Of a DNA stretch of 64,000 nt, positions 41,346 through 49,460 are shown in pieces. The translations under genes were made by a program, and so were the position numbers. The number at the start of each line of letters is the position of its first letter. Positions within the stretch are counted from its first letter, which is position 1. Location of the stretch: NCBI RefSeq assembly GCF_008868005.1, contig NZ_WAAO01000001.1, positions 372,001 through 436,000 of the forward strand, written 5' to 3'. The stretch comes from Microbacterium algeriense. Its GTDB lineage: Bacteria > Actinomycetota > Actinomycetes > Actinomycetales > Microbacteriaceae. A model generated the notes under the pieces. It was not told where the DNA came from. It worked only from the letters and a program-made list of their open reading frames with translations, and ran no database searches.

Positions 41346-42779
41346 GTGACTGCCTCCGTCGACCGCGCCTCCATCGGACTCCGCTCCGAGCGCGGACCCA
41401 TCCTCGGCGCGCTCATGCTCGCCACAGGACTCATCGCGATCGATGCCACGATCCTGGCGACGGCGGTCCCGAGCATCGTCCGCGACCTCGGCAGCTACCA
41501 GCAGTTCCCGTGGCTGTTCTCGGTGTACCTCCTGGCGCAGGCCGTGAGCGTGCCCATCTACTCCCGGTTCGCGGACACGGTGGGCCGCAAGCCGATCATC
41601 CTGCTCGGCATCGCGCTGTTCCTGCTCGGGTCCATCCTCTGCGGGTTCGCCTGGAGCATGCCCGCGCTGATCGTGTTCCGCATCATCCAGGGCATCGGCG
41701 CCGGTGCCGTCGCGCCGATGTCGATGACCATCGTCGGCGACATCTACACGGTCGCCGAACGCGCCAAGGTGCAGGGGTACGTCGCGAGCGTCTGGGCCAT
41801 CTCCTCGGTCGTGGGCCCTGCGCTCGGCGGCATCTTCGCCCAGCTCGACGCCTGGCGGTGGATCTTCTGGATCAACATCCCGTTGTGTCTGATCGCCGGA
41901 TGGATGCTGCTGCGCACCTACACCGAGCAGAAGCAGACCCAGAAGCACAGCATCGATTACGGCGGAGCGGTGCTGCTCACCATCGGGCTCACGGCCCTCA
42001 TCCTCGGCATGCTGGAGGGCGGGAACGCCTGGGCGTGGCTGTCCGCCCAGAGCGCGCTCTGCTTCGGGATCGGCGTGCTCGCGCTGCTGGCCTTCGGGTT
42101 CGTGGAGCGCCGCGTCGCCGAGCCGATCGTCGACCTGCGGCTCGTGACCCGGCGGCTCATCCTCACGACCACGATCGTGTCGCTCGGCATCGGTGCGCTG
42201 ATGCTCGGGGTGACGAGCTTCGCCCCGGCCTACCTCGAGGGATCCATCGGCATCGCTCCGCTGCTGTCGGGTCTCGCGGTCGCGGCCCTGACCCTCGGCT
42301 GGCCGCTCGCCGCCGCGAACGCCGGACGCCTGTACCTGCGCATCGGCTTCCGTCGCACGACCCTGATCGGCATGAGCATCACCACGGTCGCGGCCATCGC
42401 GCTCGCCGCCGTCGCCTCCTGGCCGAACCCGTTCGTGGTCGCCGGCATCGCGTTCCTCCTGGGCTTCGGCCTCGGGTGGAGCGCTGCGCCCACCCTCATC
42501 GCCGCCCAGGCCTCGGTCGGCTGGGGGGAGCGCGGTGCCGTGACGGGGATGAACGCCTTCGCCCGGTCGGCGGGAAGCGCTGTGGGCGTCGCGATCTTCG
42601 GCGCGATCTCGAACGCCGTCATCGCCCGGGGTGCGGGTCCCGACGATCCGGCCACGATCACGCACGCCTCGTTCTGGGTGTTCGTCGCGGTCGCCGTGAC
42701 CGCCGTCCTCACGCTCCTGGCAGCGTCGTTCATGCCGAAGGACAGGGTCGAGGAGCACTCCGGCGAGTCCGCTCCGTAG
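41346..42779 (+). CDS. MFS transporter, DHA2 (EmrB/QacA) family
   Basis: This 477-residue exporter has about fourteen transmembrane segments. The family motifs are AIDATILATAVPSIVRDL (DHA2 motif D1 region), SRFADTVGRKPII (motif A) and RIIQGIGAGAVAPMS (motif B), and GPALGGIFAQLDAWRWIFWINIP (motif C). Such pumps expel drugs or other lipophilic compounds with protons. The start is a GTG at 41346; no other start nearby keeps the N-terminus. A long hairpin follows the TAG stop. Confidence 0.93.
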   Translation: MTASVDRASIGLRSERGPILGALMLATGLIAIDATILATAVPSIVRDLGSYQQFPWLFSVYLLAQAVSVPIYSRFADTVGRKPIILLGIALFLLGSILCGFAWSMPALIVFRIIQGIGAGAVAPMSMTIVGDIYTVAERAKVQGYVASVWAISSVVGPALGGIFAQLDAWRWIFWINIPLCLIAGWMLLRTYTEQKQTQKHSIDYGGAVLLTIGLTALILGMLEGGNAWAWLSAQSALCFGIGVLALLAFGFVERRVAEPIVDLRLVTRRLILTTTIVSLGIGALMLGVTSFAPAYLEGSIGIAPLLSGLAVAALTLGWPLAAANAGRLYLRIGFRRTTLIGMSITTVAAIALAAVASWPNPFVVAGIAFLLGFGLGWSAAPTLIAAQASVGWGERGAVTGMNAFARSAGSAVGVAIFGAISNAVIARGAGPDDPATITHASFWVFVAVAVTAVLTLLAASFMPKDRVEEHSGESAP

Positions 42780-42800
42780 CTCGTCCGGTTCGCAGGCTCA

Positions 42801-42872
42801 GCGGCGTCGAGTGCACGGGAACTCGCCGAGCGCACGGGAACCGCGCGTGGACAAGCCGTGCACTCGACGCCG
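42801..42872. terminator. Hairpin between MFS gene and purB
   Basis: CGGCGTCGAGTGCACGG (42802-42818) pairs perfectly with 42856-42872. Within the loop, GAACTCGCCGAGCGCACGGGAACC repeats parts of the arm (CACGGGAAC occurs twice). It can end transcription from both convergent genes. Confidence 0.75.
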
Positions 42873-42893
42873 AGCCGCGCGCTCACGCGGGGG

Positions 42894-44276
42894 TCAGCGG
42901 GCGAGGCGTTCCGCGATGCCGGTGTACGTCGCGGGGGTCAGCGACAGTAGGCGCTGCTTGGCGGCGTCGCCGATCTCGAGGCCCTGCACGAACGCGGCGA
43001 GGTCGGCGGCACCGACCCGGTGTCCGCGGGTGAGCTCCTTGAGGAGCGCGTACGGGTCGGTGATCGAGGAACGTCCGGCGACGACCTCGGCGCGGATGAC
43101 CGTCTGGATCGCCTCGGCGAGCACCTCCCAGTTCACGTCGAGGTCGGCGAGCAGCACGTCGCGCGACAGCGAAATCGCGTTCAGGCCGCGGCGCAGGTTG
43201 TCCAGTGCGAGCAGCGAGTGCCCGAACGCGACGCCGATGTTGCGCTGCGTGGTGGAGTCGGTGAGGTCGCGCTGCAGGCGGCTGGTGACGAGCGTCTGGC
43301 CGAGCGAGGCGAGCAGGGCGCCCGAGATCTCGAGGTTGGCCTCGGCGTTCTCGAAGCGGATCGGGTTGATCTTGTGCGGCATCGTCGACGAGCCGGTGGC
43401 CCCGGCGACCGGGATCTGGGCGAAGTAGCCGAGCGAGATGTACGTCCAGATGTCGGTGGCGAGGTTGTGCAGGATGCCGCCCGCGTGACGCACGCGGTCG
43501 TAGAGCTCGACCTGCCAGTCGTGCGACTCGATCTGGGTGGTGAGGATGTTGAAGCCGAGCCCCAGCCCCTCGATGTACTCGCGCGCGATGGTCGGCCAGT
43601 CGGCGTCGGGGTCGGCCGCGAGGTGAGCGGACCAGGTGCCCGTCGCGCCGGAGAACTTCGCGAGGTACTCGGATCCCGCGATCTGGGCGCGCACGCGCTC
43701 GAGGCGCCACGCGAACACCGCGAGCTCCTTGCCCATGGTGGTGGGCGTCGCGGGCTGGCCGTGCGTACGGGAGAGCATCGCGGCGTCGGCGTGCTCCGCC
43801 GCGAGCTCGCGCAGCTTCCCGATCACGGTGTCGAGGGCCGGAAGCCAGACCTCCTCCACCGCACGCTTGACGGTGAGGGCGTAGGACGCGGAGTTGATGT
43901 CCTCGCTCGTCGCGGCGAAGTGCGTGAGCTCGGCAATGCGGTCGAGTCCGAGCGTCGCGAGCCGGTCGCGCACGAGGTACTCGATCGCCTTGACGTCGTG
44001 CTGCGTGACGGCTTCCTTCTCGGCGAGCCAGTCGATCTCGGCCTGACCGAAGTCGCGGTACAGCGCGCGCAGGCGCTCCTTCTCGTCGTCGGACAGCGGC
44101 GAGGTCTCGAACAGCGAGCGGTCGGTGAGCGCGATCAGCCACTCCACCTCGACCTCGACCCTGGCGCGGTTCAGGCCCGCTTCGGAGAGGAAGTCGGCGA
44201 GTCCGGTGACGGCGCCGCGGTAGCGACCGTCCAAGGGGCTCAGGGGCTGGGGCGGGAGCGAGGGCTGGAAAGTCAG
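42894..44276 (-). CDS. purB: Adenylosuccinate lyase, probable CTG start
   Basis: This 460-residue enzyme makes AMP from adenylosuccinate and AICAR from SAICAR in purine synthesis. The fumarase-superfamily signature GSSTMPHKINPIRFEN and HFAATSEDINSASYA, RTHGQPATPTTMGKE are present. Homologues begin roughly TFQPSLxxSPLDGRYRG; here that N-terminus (TFQPSLPPQPLSPLDGRY) is encoded in frame only if translation starts at a CTG, 44276-44274. A perfect AGGAGG lies six bases before it, and the CTG overlaps the upstream stop as CTGA. The first conventional start, TTG 44234, would delete 14 conserved residues and has no ribosome site. Confidence 0.93.
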   Translation of the reverse strand: MTFQPSLPPQPLSPLDGRYRGAVTGLADFLSEAGLNRARVEVEVEWLIALTDRSLFETSPLSDDEKERLRALYRDFGQAEIDWLAEKEAVTQHDVKAIEYLVRDRLATLGLDRIAELTHFAATSEDINSASYALTVKRAVEEVWLPALDTVIGKLRELAAEHADAAMLSRTHGQPATPTTMGKELAVFAWRLERVRAQIAGSEYLAKFSGATGTWSAHLAADPDADWPTIAREYIEGLGLGFNILTTQIESHDWQVELYDRVRHAGGILHNLATDIWTYISLGYFAQIPVAGATGSSTMPHKINPIRFENAEANLEISGALLASLGQTLVTSRLQRDLTDSTTQRNIGVAFGHSLLALDNLRRGLNAISLSRDVLLADLDVNWEVLAEAIQTVIRAEVVAGRSSITDPYALLKELTRGHRVGAADLAAFVQGLEIGDAAKQRLLSLTPATYTGIAERLAR

Positions 44277-44812
44277 GGGAGTCCTCCTGATGAGGCCCCG
44301 AAGGTCCGGGGCGTGCGGGGCTGGCGCAGTGCGGGTTCGAGCTGGCGGAACAGGCCGCGAGTCGCCGTCTCGATCATACCGAGCACCGAATCGAACATGT
44401 CGGCGCCCGCGTAGTACGGGTCGGGCACATCGTGGGAGGACGCGTTCGGATCGAACGCGAGCAGCAGCGTGACCTTGCCCTCCTCGTCCTCATCGCGGGC
44501 CCACTCGCGGAGGATGCGCTCGTGCGTCCGGTCGAGGGCCACGACGAGGTCGTTCTCCGCGAACGACGATGCCGTGAACTGCCGCGCGCGATGCTGGCTG
44601 CCGTCGTATCCACGGCGGGCCAGCGAGTCGATCGTCCGGTGATCGGCGCGCTCGCCGAGGTGCCAGTCACCGGTTCCGGCGCTGCGGGAGACGATGCGCG
44701 GCCCGAGCCCCTGCCGCTCGGCGAGGTCGCGGAAGACCACCTCTGCCATGGGAGAGCGGCAGATGTTCCCCGTGCAGACGAAGATCACGCGGAAGGGATC
44801 CGGGGATGTCAC
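44273..44812 (-). CDS. Low-molecular-weight protein-tyrosine phosphatase
   Basis: This 179-residue protein has the LMW-PTP P-loop CTGNICRS (Cys13 to Arg19, CX5R), MAEVVFRDL after it, SAGTGDWH and the general-acid aspartate in VPDPYYAG. It removes phosphate from phosphotyrosine proteins; in actinobacteria such enzymes affect polysaccharide and stress functions. The GTG at 44812 gives the family's usual N-terminus; CAGAAT six bases upstream may be its -10. It is coupled to purB through the CTGA overlap, an unusual pairing. Confidence 0.92.
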   Translation of the reverse strand: MTSPDPFRVIFVCTGNICRSPMAEVVFRDLAERQGLGPRIVSRSAGTGDWHLGERADHRTIDSLARRGYDGSQHRARQFTASSFAENDLVVALDRTHERILREWARDEDEEGKVTLLLAFDPNASSHDVPDPYYAGADMFDSVLGMIETATRGLFRQLEPALRQPRTPRTFGASSGGLP

Positions 44813-44945
44813 AGATCCATTCTGCCCGCCCTCGGCGCTCCTGCCCAGCGGGAGTCGTCCTGCACACCCCGAGCAGCTCCCGGGCTGTGCACCGTTCGCG
44901 CGGGAGGCGCCCGACGGTGCACCGCCGCTCTCAGATGCTGGAGCG

Positions 44946-45197
44946 ATGTACACCTTCGCGCACGCGCAGCCCGTCGCCTCCGCCGAGCAGTGGGTCCCGA
45001 TCGCGGTCCGCCGCGAGCTCGCCAAGGCGATCACCCTGATGGAGGATGCGGGGGCCGAACTCGTCGCGCTCGCAGCGGATGCGGCGTGGGAGTCCGACGG
45101 CTTCCGCGCGCTGCAGGAACTGCTCTCGCGTCTGCGCGACGACACCGGCGCCGAGGTCGGCGAGCTCGCCGTGCGCGAGTGGGAGCTGGGCGGATGA
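44946..45197 (+). CDS. Small WXG100-like helical protein
   Basis: This 83-residue protein is predicted to be a two-helix hairpin with a W-containing turn (DAAWESDGFRALQELLSRL), similar in style to WXG100/ESX-type small proteins though not a strict WxG. The ATG at 44946 is preceded by TGGAG. It overlaps the next gene by ATGA, and that product has its own helical N-terminal region plus a hydrolase domain. The layout resembles a small chaperone/partner followed by a secreted effector; no secretion genes are nearby, so this is inference. Confidence 0.65.
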   Translation: MYTFAHAQPVASAEQWVPIAVRRELAKAITLMEDAGAELVALAADAAWESDGFRALQELLSRLRDDTGAEVGELAVREWELGG

Positions 45198-46516
45198 GCG
45201 GGGGGATGCCGGCGTTCCGCGGAGTGCCGCCGTCCGGAGAGCTGCGTGTCGATCACGGCGGAGCGATCGCCGTCGACACCGCGCAGCTGCGGGAGATCGG
45301 TCGCAGGATCGCACAGGCCGCGGGGCTGTATCGCACCGCGCGGGAGTCCCTCGGCCGCGCGTCGGTGCTGATCTCGGCCGAGCCGGCGGCCTGTCCGCAG
45401 ATCGACGTCGGGGCGCTGCGCCGGAGCCGCGATCGGCTGGGAGAGCTGGGCGATGAGCTCGAGAACGCGGCCACCGGGACCCTCGTGATGGCGGACGCCT
45501 ACGAGGTGGTCGAGCTGCGGGCGCGGGCGAAGGCGCTCGCCCTCACGGACGAGGCCGCCGCGGCGGCCGCGCAGGCCCGTCTCGAGCGGCTCCTGCGCGA
45601 GGACGAGCGGGTCGGCACGATGGCGGACCGGCTGGTGGCGGGATGGGAGGAACGACGCTTCGACGGACTGGGGGATCAGTACGACCTCGCGGGCGTGCTC
45701 CCGCCGCTGTTCCTGAGCGGCGCCCTCATCGGACTCGGCACGGGGCTGGGCAAGGTGCTGCCCGGAAGACCGCTGCAGGGTGCCGGCGATCCCGTCCGCG
45801 TGACCGCCGTCGCGACGTCGACCCCGAGCCACGGACCGAAGAGCCTCTCCGGGGCACTGGGGCGGATGCCGTCCGGCAGGGCGCAGGTCGCGGTGGAGAA
45901 GTACACGATGCCGGGCGGCGAGAGCCGGTACGTGGCCTATGTGAAGGGGACGCAGGAGTCCGCGCCGTGGCGGGCTGGCGGCGCGGAACCGTGGGACATG
46001 AAGTCGAACACCGAGCTCTACCAGGGGCGCCGGTCGGCGTCGTACCGGGCGACGCTGGACGCGCTCGCCGCGGCCGGCGTGCGGGCCGGCGACCGGGTGG
46101 ACGTGGTCGCGCATTCGCAGGGCGGGATGATCGCCGCACGGCTCGCCATGGAGGGAGACGTCGACGTGGCGATGCAGATCACGGCGGGGAGTCCGCAGGA
46201 GCCGACCCTCACCGACGACCAGACCCTCATCCAGCTCCGGCACAGCGACGACGTGGTCTCGGCGCTCGCGGCCGGGGGCTCCGCCGAGGGCACGGGATCA
46301 CCATTCAGCTTCACGGCCAGCCGCGTCGGGGACCCGCACGACGGCTTCCAGGATCTGACGCTCGGGACGCACGGGCTGGAGAGCTATCGCGAGACCGCGG
46401 CGCTGGTCGATGCCTCCGACGACCCGCGCGCCGAGGCGCTCGATGGGTACTGGGCCGAGCTCGCCGACGCCGTCCGGGTCGAGCGCACCGAGTTCCGCGC
46501 GGAGCGGACGCCGTGA
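45194..46516 (+). CDS. Alpha/beta hydrolase with helical N-terminal domain
   Basis: This 440-residue protein has a helical N-terminal half (residues ~25-150, [21 protein letters not shown] and [14 protein letters not shown]), a short hydrophobic stretch ([19 protein letters not shown]), then an alpha/beta hydrolase domain with the nucleophile elbow VVAHSQGGM and a late histidine in GDPHDGFQD. No signal peptide is seen. The helical part resembles the WXG/LXG-type delivery domains of type VII substrates. It is coupled to the small helical gene by ATGA. Lipase or esterase activity is likely; the target is unknown. Confidence 0.75.
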   Translation: MSGGMPAFRGVPPSGELRVDHGGAIAVDTAQLREIGRRIAQAAGLYRTARESLGRASVLISAEPAACPQIDVGALRRSRDRLGELGDELENAATGTLVMADAYEVVELRARAKALALTDEAAAAAAQARLERLLREDERVGTMADRLVAGWEERRFDGLGDQYDLAGVLPPLFLSGALIGLGTGLGKVLPGRPLQGAGDPVRVTAVATSTPSHGPKSLSGALGRMPSGRAQVAVEKYTMPGGESRYVAYVKGTQESAPWRAGGAEPWDMKSNTELYQGRRSASYRATLDALAAAGVRAGDRVDVVAHSQGGMIAARLAMEGDVDVAMQITAGSPQEPTLTDDQTLIQLRHSDDVVSALAAGGSAEGTGSPFSFTASRVGDPHDGFQDLTLGTHGLESYRETAALVDASDDPRAEALDGYWAELADAVRVERTEFRAERTP

Positions 46517-46527
46517 CCCCGCCGACA

Positions 46528-46555
46528 GGTGTAGCAGAGGTGTACCGTTGGTGTA
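46528..46555 (+). promoter_or_regulatory. vapBC promoter with three 11-bp-spaced GGTGTA repeats
   Basis: GGTGTA occurs at 46528, 46539 and 46550, exactly one helical turn apart. TACCGT at 46543-46548 lies six bases before the VapB ATG and fits a leaderless -10. The repeats flank and overlap it, as expected for an autorepressing antitoxin. Confidence 0.6.
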
Positions 46556-46773
46556 TGGCCCGCACCAACATCGACATCGACGACGATCTCGTGCGTGAGG
46601 TCATGCGGCGCTACGACCTCTCCTCGAAGAAGGAGGCCGTCGACCTCGCCCTGCGCCGCCTGGTCGGCGTCCCGCTCACCCAGGACTTCCTGCGGGGGCT
46701 CCGCGGCTCGGGATGGAGCGGCGACCTCGACGCGATGCGTGACGACCCGCCGGCGCCATGGGGGCGCGAGTGA
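46555..46773 (+). CDS. vapB: VapB-type antitoxin
   Basis: This 72-residue protein starts with the classic VapB (VapB2-like, MetJ/Arc ribbon-helix-helix) pattern: [20 protein letters not shown], then [15 protein letters not shown]. The C-terminal part ([17 protein letters not shown]) matches the toxin-neutralising tail of this antitoxin type. It overlaps the PIN-domain toxin gene and probably represses its own promoter through the repeats upstream. The transcript seems leaderless. Confidence 0.9.
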   Translation: MARTNIDIDDDLVREVMRRYDLSSKKEAVDLALRRLVGVPLTQDFLRGLRGSGWSGDLDAMRDDPPAPWGRE

Positions 46774-47171
46774 TCCTCGTCGACTCATCCGCATGGATCG
46801 CCTATCTCCGGGGCGACGACTCGCCCGTCGTGGAACGGCTGGACGCGCTGATCGTGGCCGACGCGGAACTGGCGATCACGGAGCCCGTGATCATGGAGCT
46901 GTTGGCCGGCGCACGCACTCCCGGAGAGCGGTCGAGGGTCGAGGCGCTCGCGAACGGCCTGCGTCTGGTGCCACTGGACCCGATGAACGACTTCCGGGAT
47001 GCCGCCGACCTCTACCGTGCCTCGGCTGTCAACGGTCACCCGATCCGCAGCATGGTCGACTGCCTGATCGCGGCGGTCGCGATCAGGCGCGATGTGGTGC
47101 TCCTGCACCAGGATCGCGACTTCGGCTACCTCTCGGAGATCAGCCCGCTGCGCGTCGACACAGGGCGTTGA
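46758..47171 (+). CDS. vapC: VapC-type PIN-domain toxin
   Basis: This 137-residue PIN-domain endoribonuclease has its acidic residues in place: Asp9 in ILVDSSAWI, Glu47 in PVIMELLAG, Asp101 in MVDCLIA and Asp119 in HQDRDF. It would cleave RNA when released from VapB. The ATG at 46758 overlaps vapB by 16 bp; a GTG at 46770 (GTGA overlap) gives the more typical N-terminus MILVDSSAW and may be the true start. No inactivating change is seen. It converges directly on the holin-like gene with no gap. Confidence 0.92.
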   Translation: MGARVILVDSSAWIAYLRGDDSPVVERLDALIVADAELAITEPVIMELLAGARTPGERSRVEALANGLRLVPLDPMNDFRDAADLYRASAVNGHPIRSMVDCLIAAVAIRRDVVLLHQDRDFGYLSEISPLRVDTGR

Positions 47172-47576
47172 TCAGTCGCGGCGGGAGCGCTTGTTCTGCG
47201 GGCGGAGGATGAACCCGAAGATGCCGTTGATGATCGAGATGATGAGCGCCGCCAGCACGCCCCACCAGAACGAGCCGACCGAGAGCCCCCAGCCGAAGCC
47301 GCTCGTGATCCAGGCCGTCAGCCACAGCAGGAAGCCGTTGATCAGGAAGCCGATCAGTCCGAACGTGATGATGTAGAGCGGGAACGCGACGATCTTCACC
47401 ACGGTGCCGATGATCGTGTTGACGAGCGCGAAGATCGCCGCCACCGCGAGCAGGGTCAGGACCAGCTGCAGCGTCTCGCCCGGGGGGAACGCCCGGATGG
47501 TGACCTGCAGGGCGGGGATCAGCGTGACGACCCAGATGGCGAACGCGTTGACGATGACGCGGATGATGAAGCGCAT
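47172..47576 (-). CDS. Phage holin family 4-type membrane protein
   Basis: This 134-residue protein has four transmembrane helices and matches the 'phage holin family' membrane proteins common in chromosomes (IIRVIVNAFAIWVVTLI, FALVNTIIGTVVKIVAFPLYIITFGL, INGFLLWLTAWITSGFGW). Despite the name, there are no phage genes nearby, and this is a chromosomal membrane protein of unknown role. The tail is basic (RPQNKRSRRD). It lies between the vapBC and RHH/Doc pairs. Confidence 0.85.
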   Translation of the reverse strand: MRFIIRVIVNAFAIWVVTLIPALQVTIRAFPPGETLQLVLTLLAVAAIFALVNTIIGTVVKIVAFPLYIITFGLIGFLINGFLLWLTAWITSGFGWGLSVGSFWWGVLAALIISIINGIFGFILRPQNKRSRRD

Positions 47577-47610
47577 AGTCCGACCAGTGTCCCACGGACG
47601 CCCGGAGGTG

Positions 47611-47991
47611 TCAGCCCTGGGGCGCTTCTCGGATATGCGCGGCGAGGACGCGCGCGATCTCCTTCAGGTCCAGCCGGCTCTGAGCGACGTCGAGGACGAA
47701 GTCGAACGCCTCGTCGTTCGTGAAAGTGACGTCGTACCCGTTGAGCCGGATGAAGACGAACGTCAGGTACAGGGAGATGCGCTTGTTGCCGTCGAACAGC
47801 GCGTGATTCTGCGCGACCGAGCTGATCAGCGCCGCGGCCTTCTCTTCGAAGGTCGGATAGGCGTCGACGCCGAACATTCCGGCCGCAGGGCGAGCGAGCG
47901 CAGAGAAGAGCAGCCCTTCATCGCGGACGTGCAGCCCGAGCTTGGCGATCAGGGCGAGTGCCTGCTCGGGCTCGATGTACTCGGTCGCCAT
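47611..47991 (-). CDS. doc: Doc-family (Fic-fold) toxin
   Basis: This 126-residue protein is a Doc-type toxin with the Fic-fold motif HALFDGNKR at 63-71 (consensus HxFx[D/N]GNKR), where Doc kinases carry lysine. Doc phosphorylates EF-Tu and blocks translation. It starts 3 bp after the stop of an RHH antitoxin-type gene on the same strand. Usual partners of Doc are Phd-type antitoxins, so the RHH partner is noteworthy. The motif is intact, so the toxin is probably functional. Confidence 0.88.
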   Translation of the reverse strand: MATEYIEPEQALALIAKLGLHVRDEGLLFSALARPAAGMFGVDAYPTFEEKAAALISSVAQNHALFDGNKRISLYLTFVFIRLNGYDVTFTNDEAFDFVLDVAQSRLDLKEIARVLAAHIREAPQG

Positions 47992-47994
47992 CTG

Positions 47995-48201
47995 TCAGGC
48001 GTCTTCGAGCCGCTGGAGAGTGTCGGCGTAGCGTTCGGTGATCTCGTCGGCGAGGGAGAGCACTCGATCCGTCTTGGACTCGCTGTTCGCGAACCGCGCG
48101 GCGGCCTCGATGATCACCGCGTGCTTGGAGATGTGTCGGGCGCGCGCGATCGCCTCGAGCTGCGCGTCGAGTTCTTCCGGGAGCCGCACCGTCATAGCCA
48201 T
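47995..48201 (-). CDS. Ribbon-helix-helix antitoxin partner of Doc
   Basis: This 68-residue protein has a CopG/Arc-type ribbon-helix-helix (TVRLPEELDAQLEAIARARH, SKHAVIIEAAARF) and a short C-terminal helix likely to neutralise the toxin. ATG 48201 is chosen because TACCAT lies six bases upstream (leaderless). A second ATG at 48195 is possible. The palindrome TACCAGAATGGTA covers the -10 and first base of the start codon, a natural site for autorepression. Confidence 0.85.
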   Translation of the reverse strand: MAMTVRLPEELDAQLEAIARARHISKHAVIIEAAARFANSESKTDRVLSLADEITERYADTLQRLEDA

Positions 48202-48213
48202 ACCAGAATGGTA
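48201..48213 (-). promoter_or_regulatory. Operator and -10 of the RHH/Doc pair
   Basis: TACCA-GAA-TGGTA is a perfect palindrome that includes the minus-strand -10 TACCAT (48213-48208) and touches the start codon at 48201. Binding by the RHH protein would block polymerase directly. Confidence 0.65.
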
Positions 48214-48274
48214 CCACCGCCGATCGCGCCTCGACAGAGGAGATCCCGGACTCTCGCGCCGCGAACGGTCCTCG

Positions 48275-48280
48275 TAGACT
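48275..48280 (+). promoter_or_regulatory. Leaderless -10 box of hisC/pat
   Basis: TAGACT ends six bases before the GTG at 48287; no ribosome site is present. Confidence 0.5.
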
Positions 48281-48286
48281 CGTCCC

Positions 48287-49354
48287 GTGACCGAGCCGAT
48301 CCTGCCCCGCATCCGTCCCGCCATCGCGGCCCTCGCGCCGTATCGACAGGGCAAGCAGGCGGGGCCGGACGCATTCAAGCTCTCCAGCAACGAGAACCCC
48401 TTCGATCCGCTGCCCTCGGTGCTCGAGGCGCTGCAGAGCACCACGCCGATCAACCGCTACCCGGATGCCACCGCCGCGCGGCTGCGCACCCGTCTCGGGG
48501 CGCGTTACGGGGTCGAGCCCGACCAGGTTCACGTCGCTTCCGGCAGCGTCTCGATCCTGCACCAGCTGATCCTCGCCACGGCCTCCGTCGGCGACGAGGT
48601 CGTGTACGCGTGGCGTTCCTTCGAGGCGTACCCGAGCCTGCCGCTCGTCGCGGGGGCGACCGGGGTGCAGGTGCCGCTGACGACCGACTCCCGCCACGAC
48701 CTCGACGCCATGGCCGACGCGGTGACCGACCGCACCAGGGCCGTCATCCTGTGCACGCCGAACAACCCGACCGGCCCGATCATCACGAGCGCCGAGTTCG
48801 CGACCTTCGTCGAGCGTGTGCCCGCCGACGTCCTGATCATCCTCGACGAGGCGTACGCCGAGTTCGTGACCGCACCCGATGCGGTCGACGGTCTCGCCGA
48901 GCGCGTGTTCGAACGTCATCCGAACGTCGTGGTGCTGCGCACCTTCTCGAAGGCCTACGGCCTCGCCGGCCTGCGCATCGGCTACGCGATCGGTCACGAG
49001 AAGGTGCTGGATGCAGCGCGCACCACCGGCATCCCGCTCTCGGTGACCTCCGCCGCGGAGAACGCCGCGATCGCGAGCCTCGACGCCGAGCCCGAGCTCC
49101 TGGAGCGCGTGGCCGTCATCGTCGAACGCCGCACGCGCCTGCTCGAGGGGCTCCGGGCGCAGGGCTGGGAGGTGTCGGACTCGCAGGCGAACTTCGTCTG
49201 GCTGCCCACAGGCGAGAGGACCGATGACGCGGCGGCCGCGTTCCTGGAGAACGACCTCGTGGTCCGGCCGTTCTCGGGCGACGGCATCCGCATCTCCGTG
49301 GGCGAGGAGGAGTCGATCGCCCGGGTGCTCGAGGTCGCCGGCGCCCTGCGCTGA
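48287..49354 (+). CDS. hisC: Histidinol-phosphate/aromatic aminotransferase
   Basis: This 355-residue class I/II aminotransferase has [35 protein letters not shown] and the PLP lysine in [15 protein letters not shown] (Lys222). This pattern covers HisC and the actinobacterial aromatic aminotransferase Pat, which sequence alone does not separate. No other his genes are adjacent, so the aromatic aminotransferase (Pat) role is at least as likely. It starts with GTG behind a leaderless-type TAGACT box. A weak hairpin (49368-49400) follows. Confidence 0.88.
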   Translation: MTEPILPRIRPAIAALAPYRQGKQAGPDAFKLSSNENPFDPLPSVLEALQSTTPINRYPDATAARLRTRLGARYGVEPDQVHVASGSVSILHQLILATASVGDEVVYAWRSFEAYPSLPLVAGATGVQVPLTTDSRHDLDAMADAVTDRTRAVILCTPNNPTGPIITSAEFATFVERVPADVLIILDEAYAEFVTAPDAVDGLAERVFERHPNVVVLRTFSKAYGLAGLRIGYAIGHEKVLDAARTTGIPLSVTSAAENAAIASLDAEPELLERVAVIVERRTRLLEGLRAQGWEVSDSQANFVWLPTGERTDDAAAAFLENDLVVRPFSGDGIRISVGEEESIARVLEVAGALR

Positions 49355-49367
49355 CCGGAGGACCTGC

Positions 49368-49400
49368 GGCGGGAGGCCCCGTTTTCTCCGGTTTCCCGCC
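49368..49400 (+). terminator. Weak hairpin downstream of hisC/pat
   Basis: GGCGGGA (49368-49374) pairs with TCCCGCC (49394-49400) around a 19-nt loop with a T-run. It separates hisC from the dehydrogenase operon. Confidence 0.4.
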
Positions 49401-49448
49401 AGTTACCAGGGCGTCCTAGTTATGCGTGACCGGGCATGCGGGCGCGGG

Positions 49449-49454
49449 TAGCGT
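49449..49454 (+). promoter_or_regulatory. Leaderless -10 box of the 2-oxoacid dehydrogenase operon
   Basis: TAGCGT ends six bases before the GTG at 49461. This would drive the three-gene operon without a 5' leader. Confidence 0.5.
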
Positions 49455-49460
49455 GAGAGC

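Noticed and set aside
44232..44234. TTG 44234 as the purB start
   Set aside because: It removes 14 residues conserved in the family and has no ribosome site, while the CTG upstream has a perfect one.
47172..47576. Prophage remnant suggested by the holin family name
   Set aside because: No capsid, integrase, terminase or lysin genes occur nearby; this family is a common chromosomal membrane protein.
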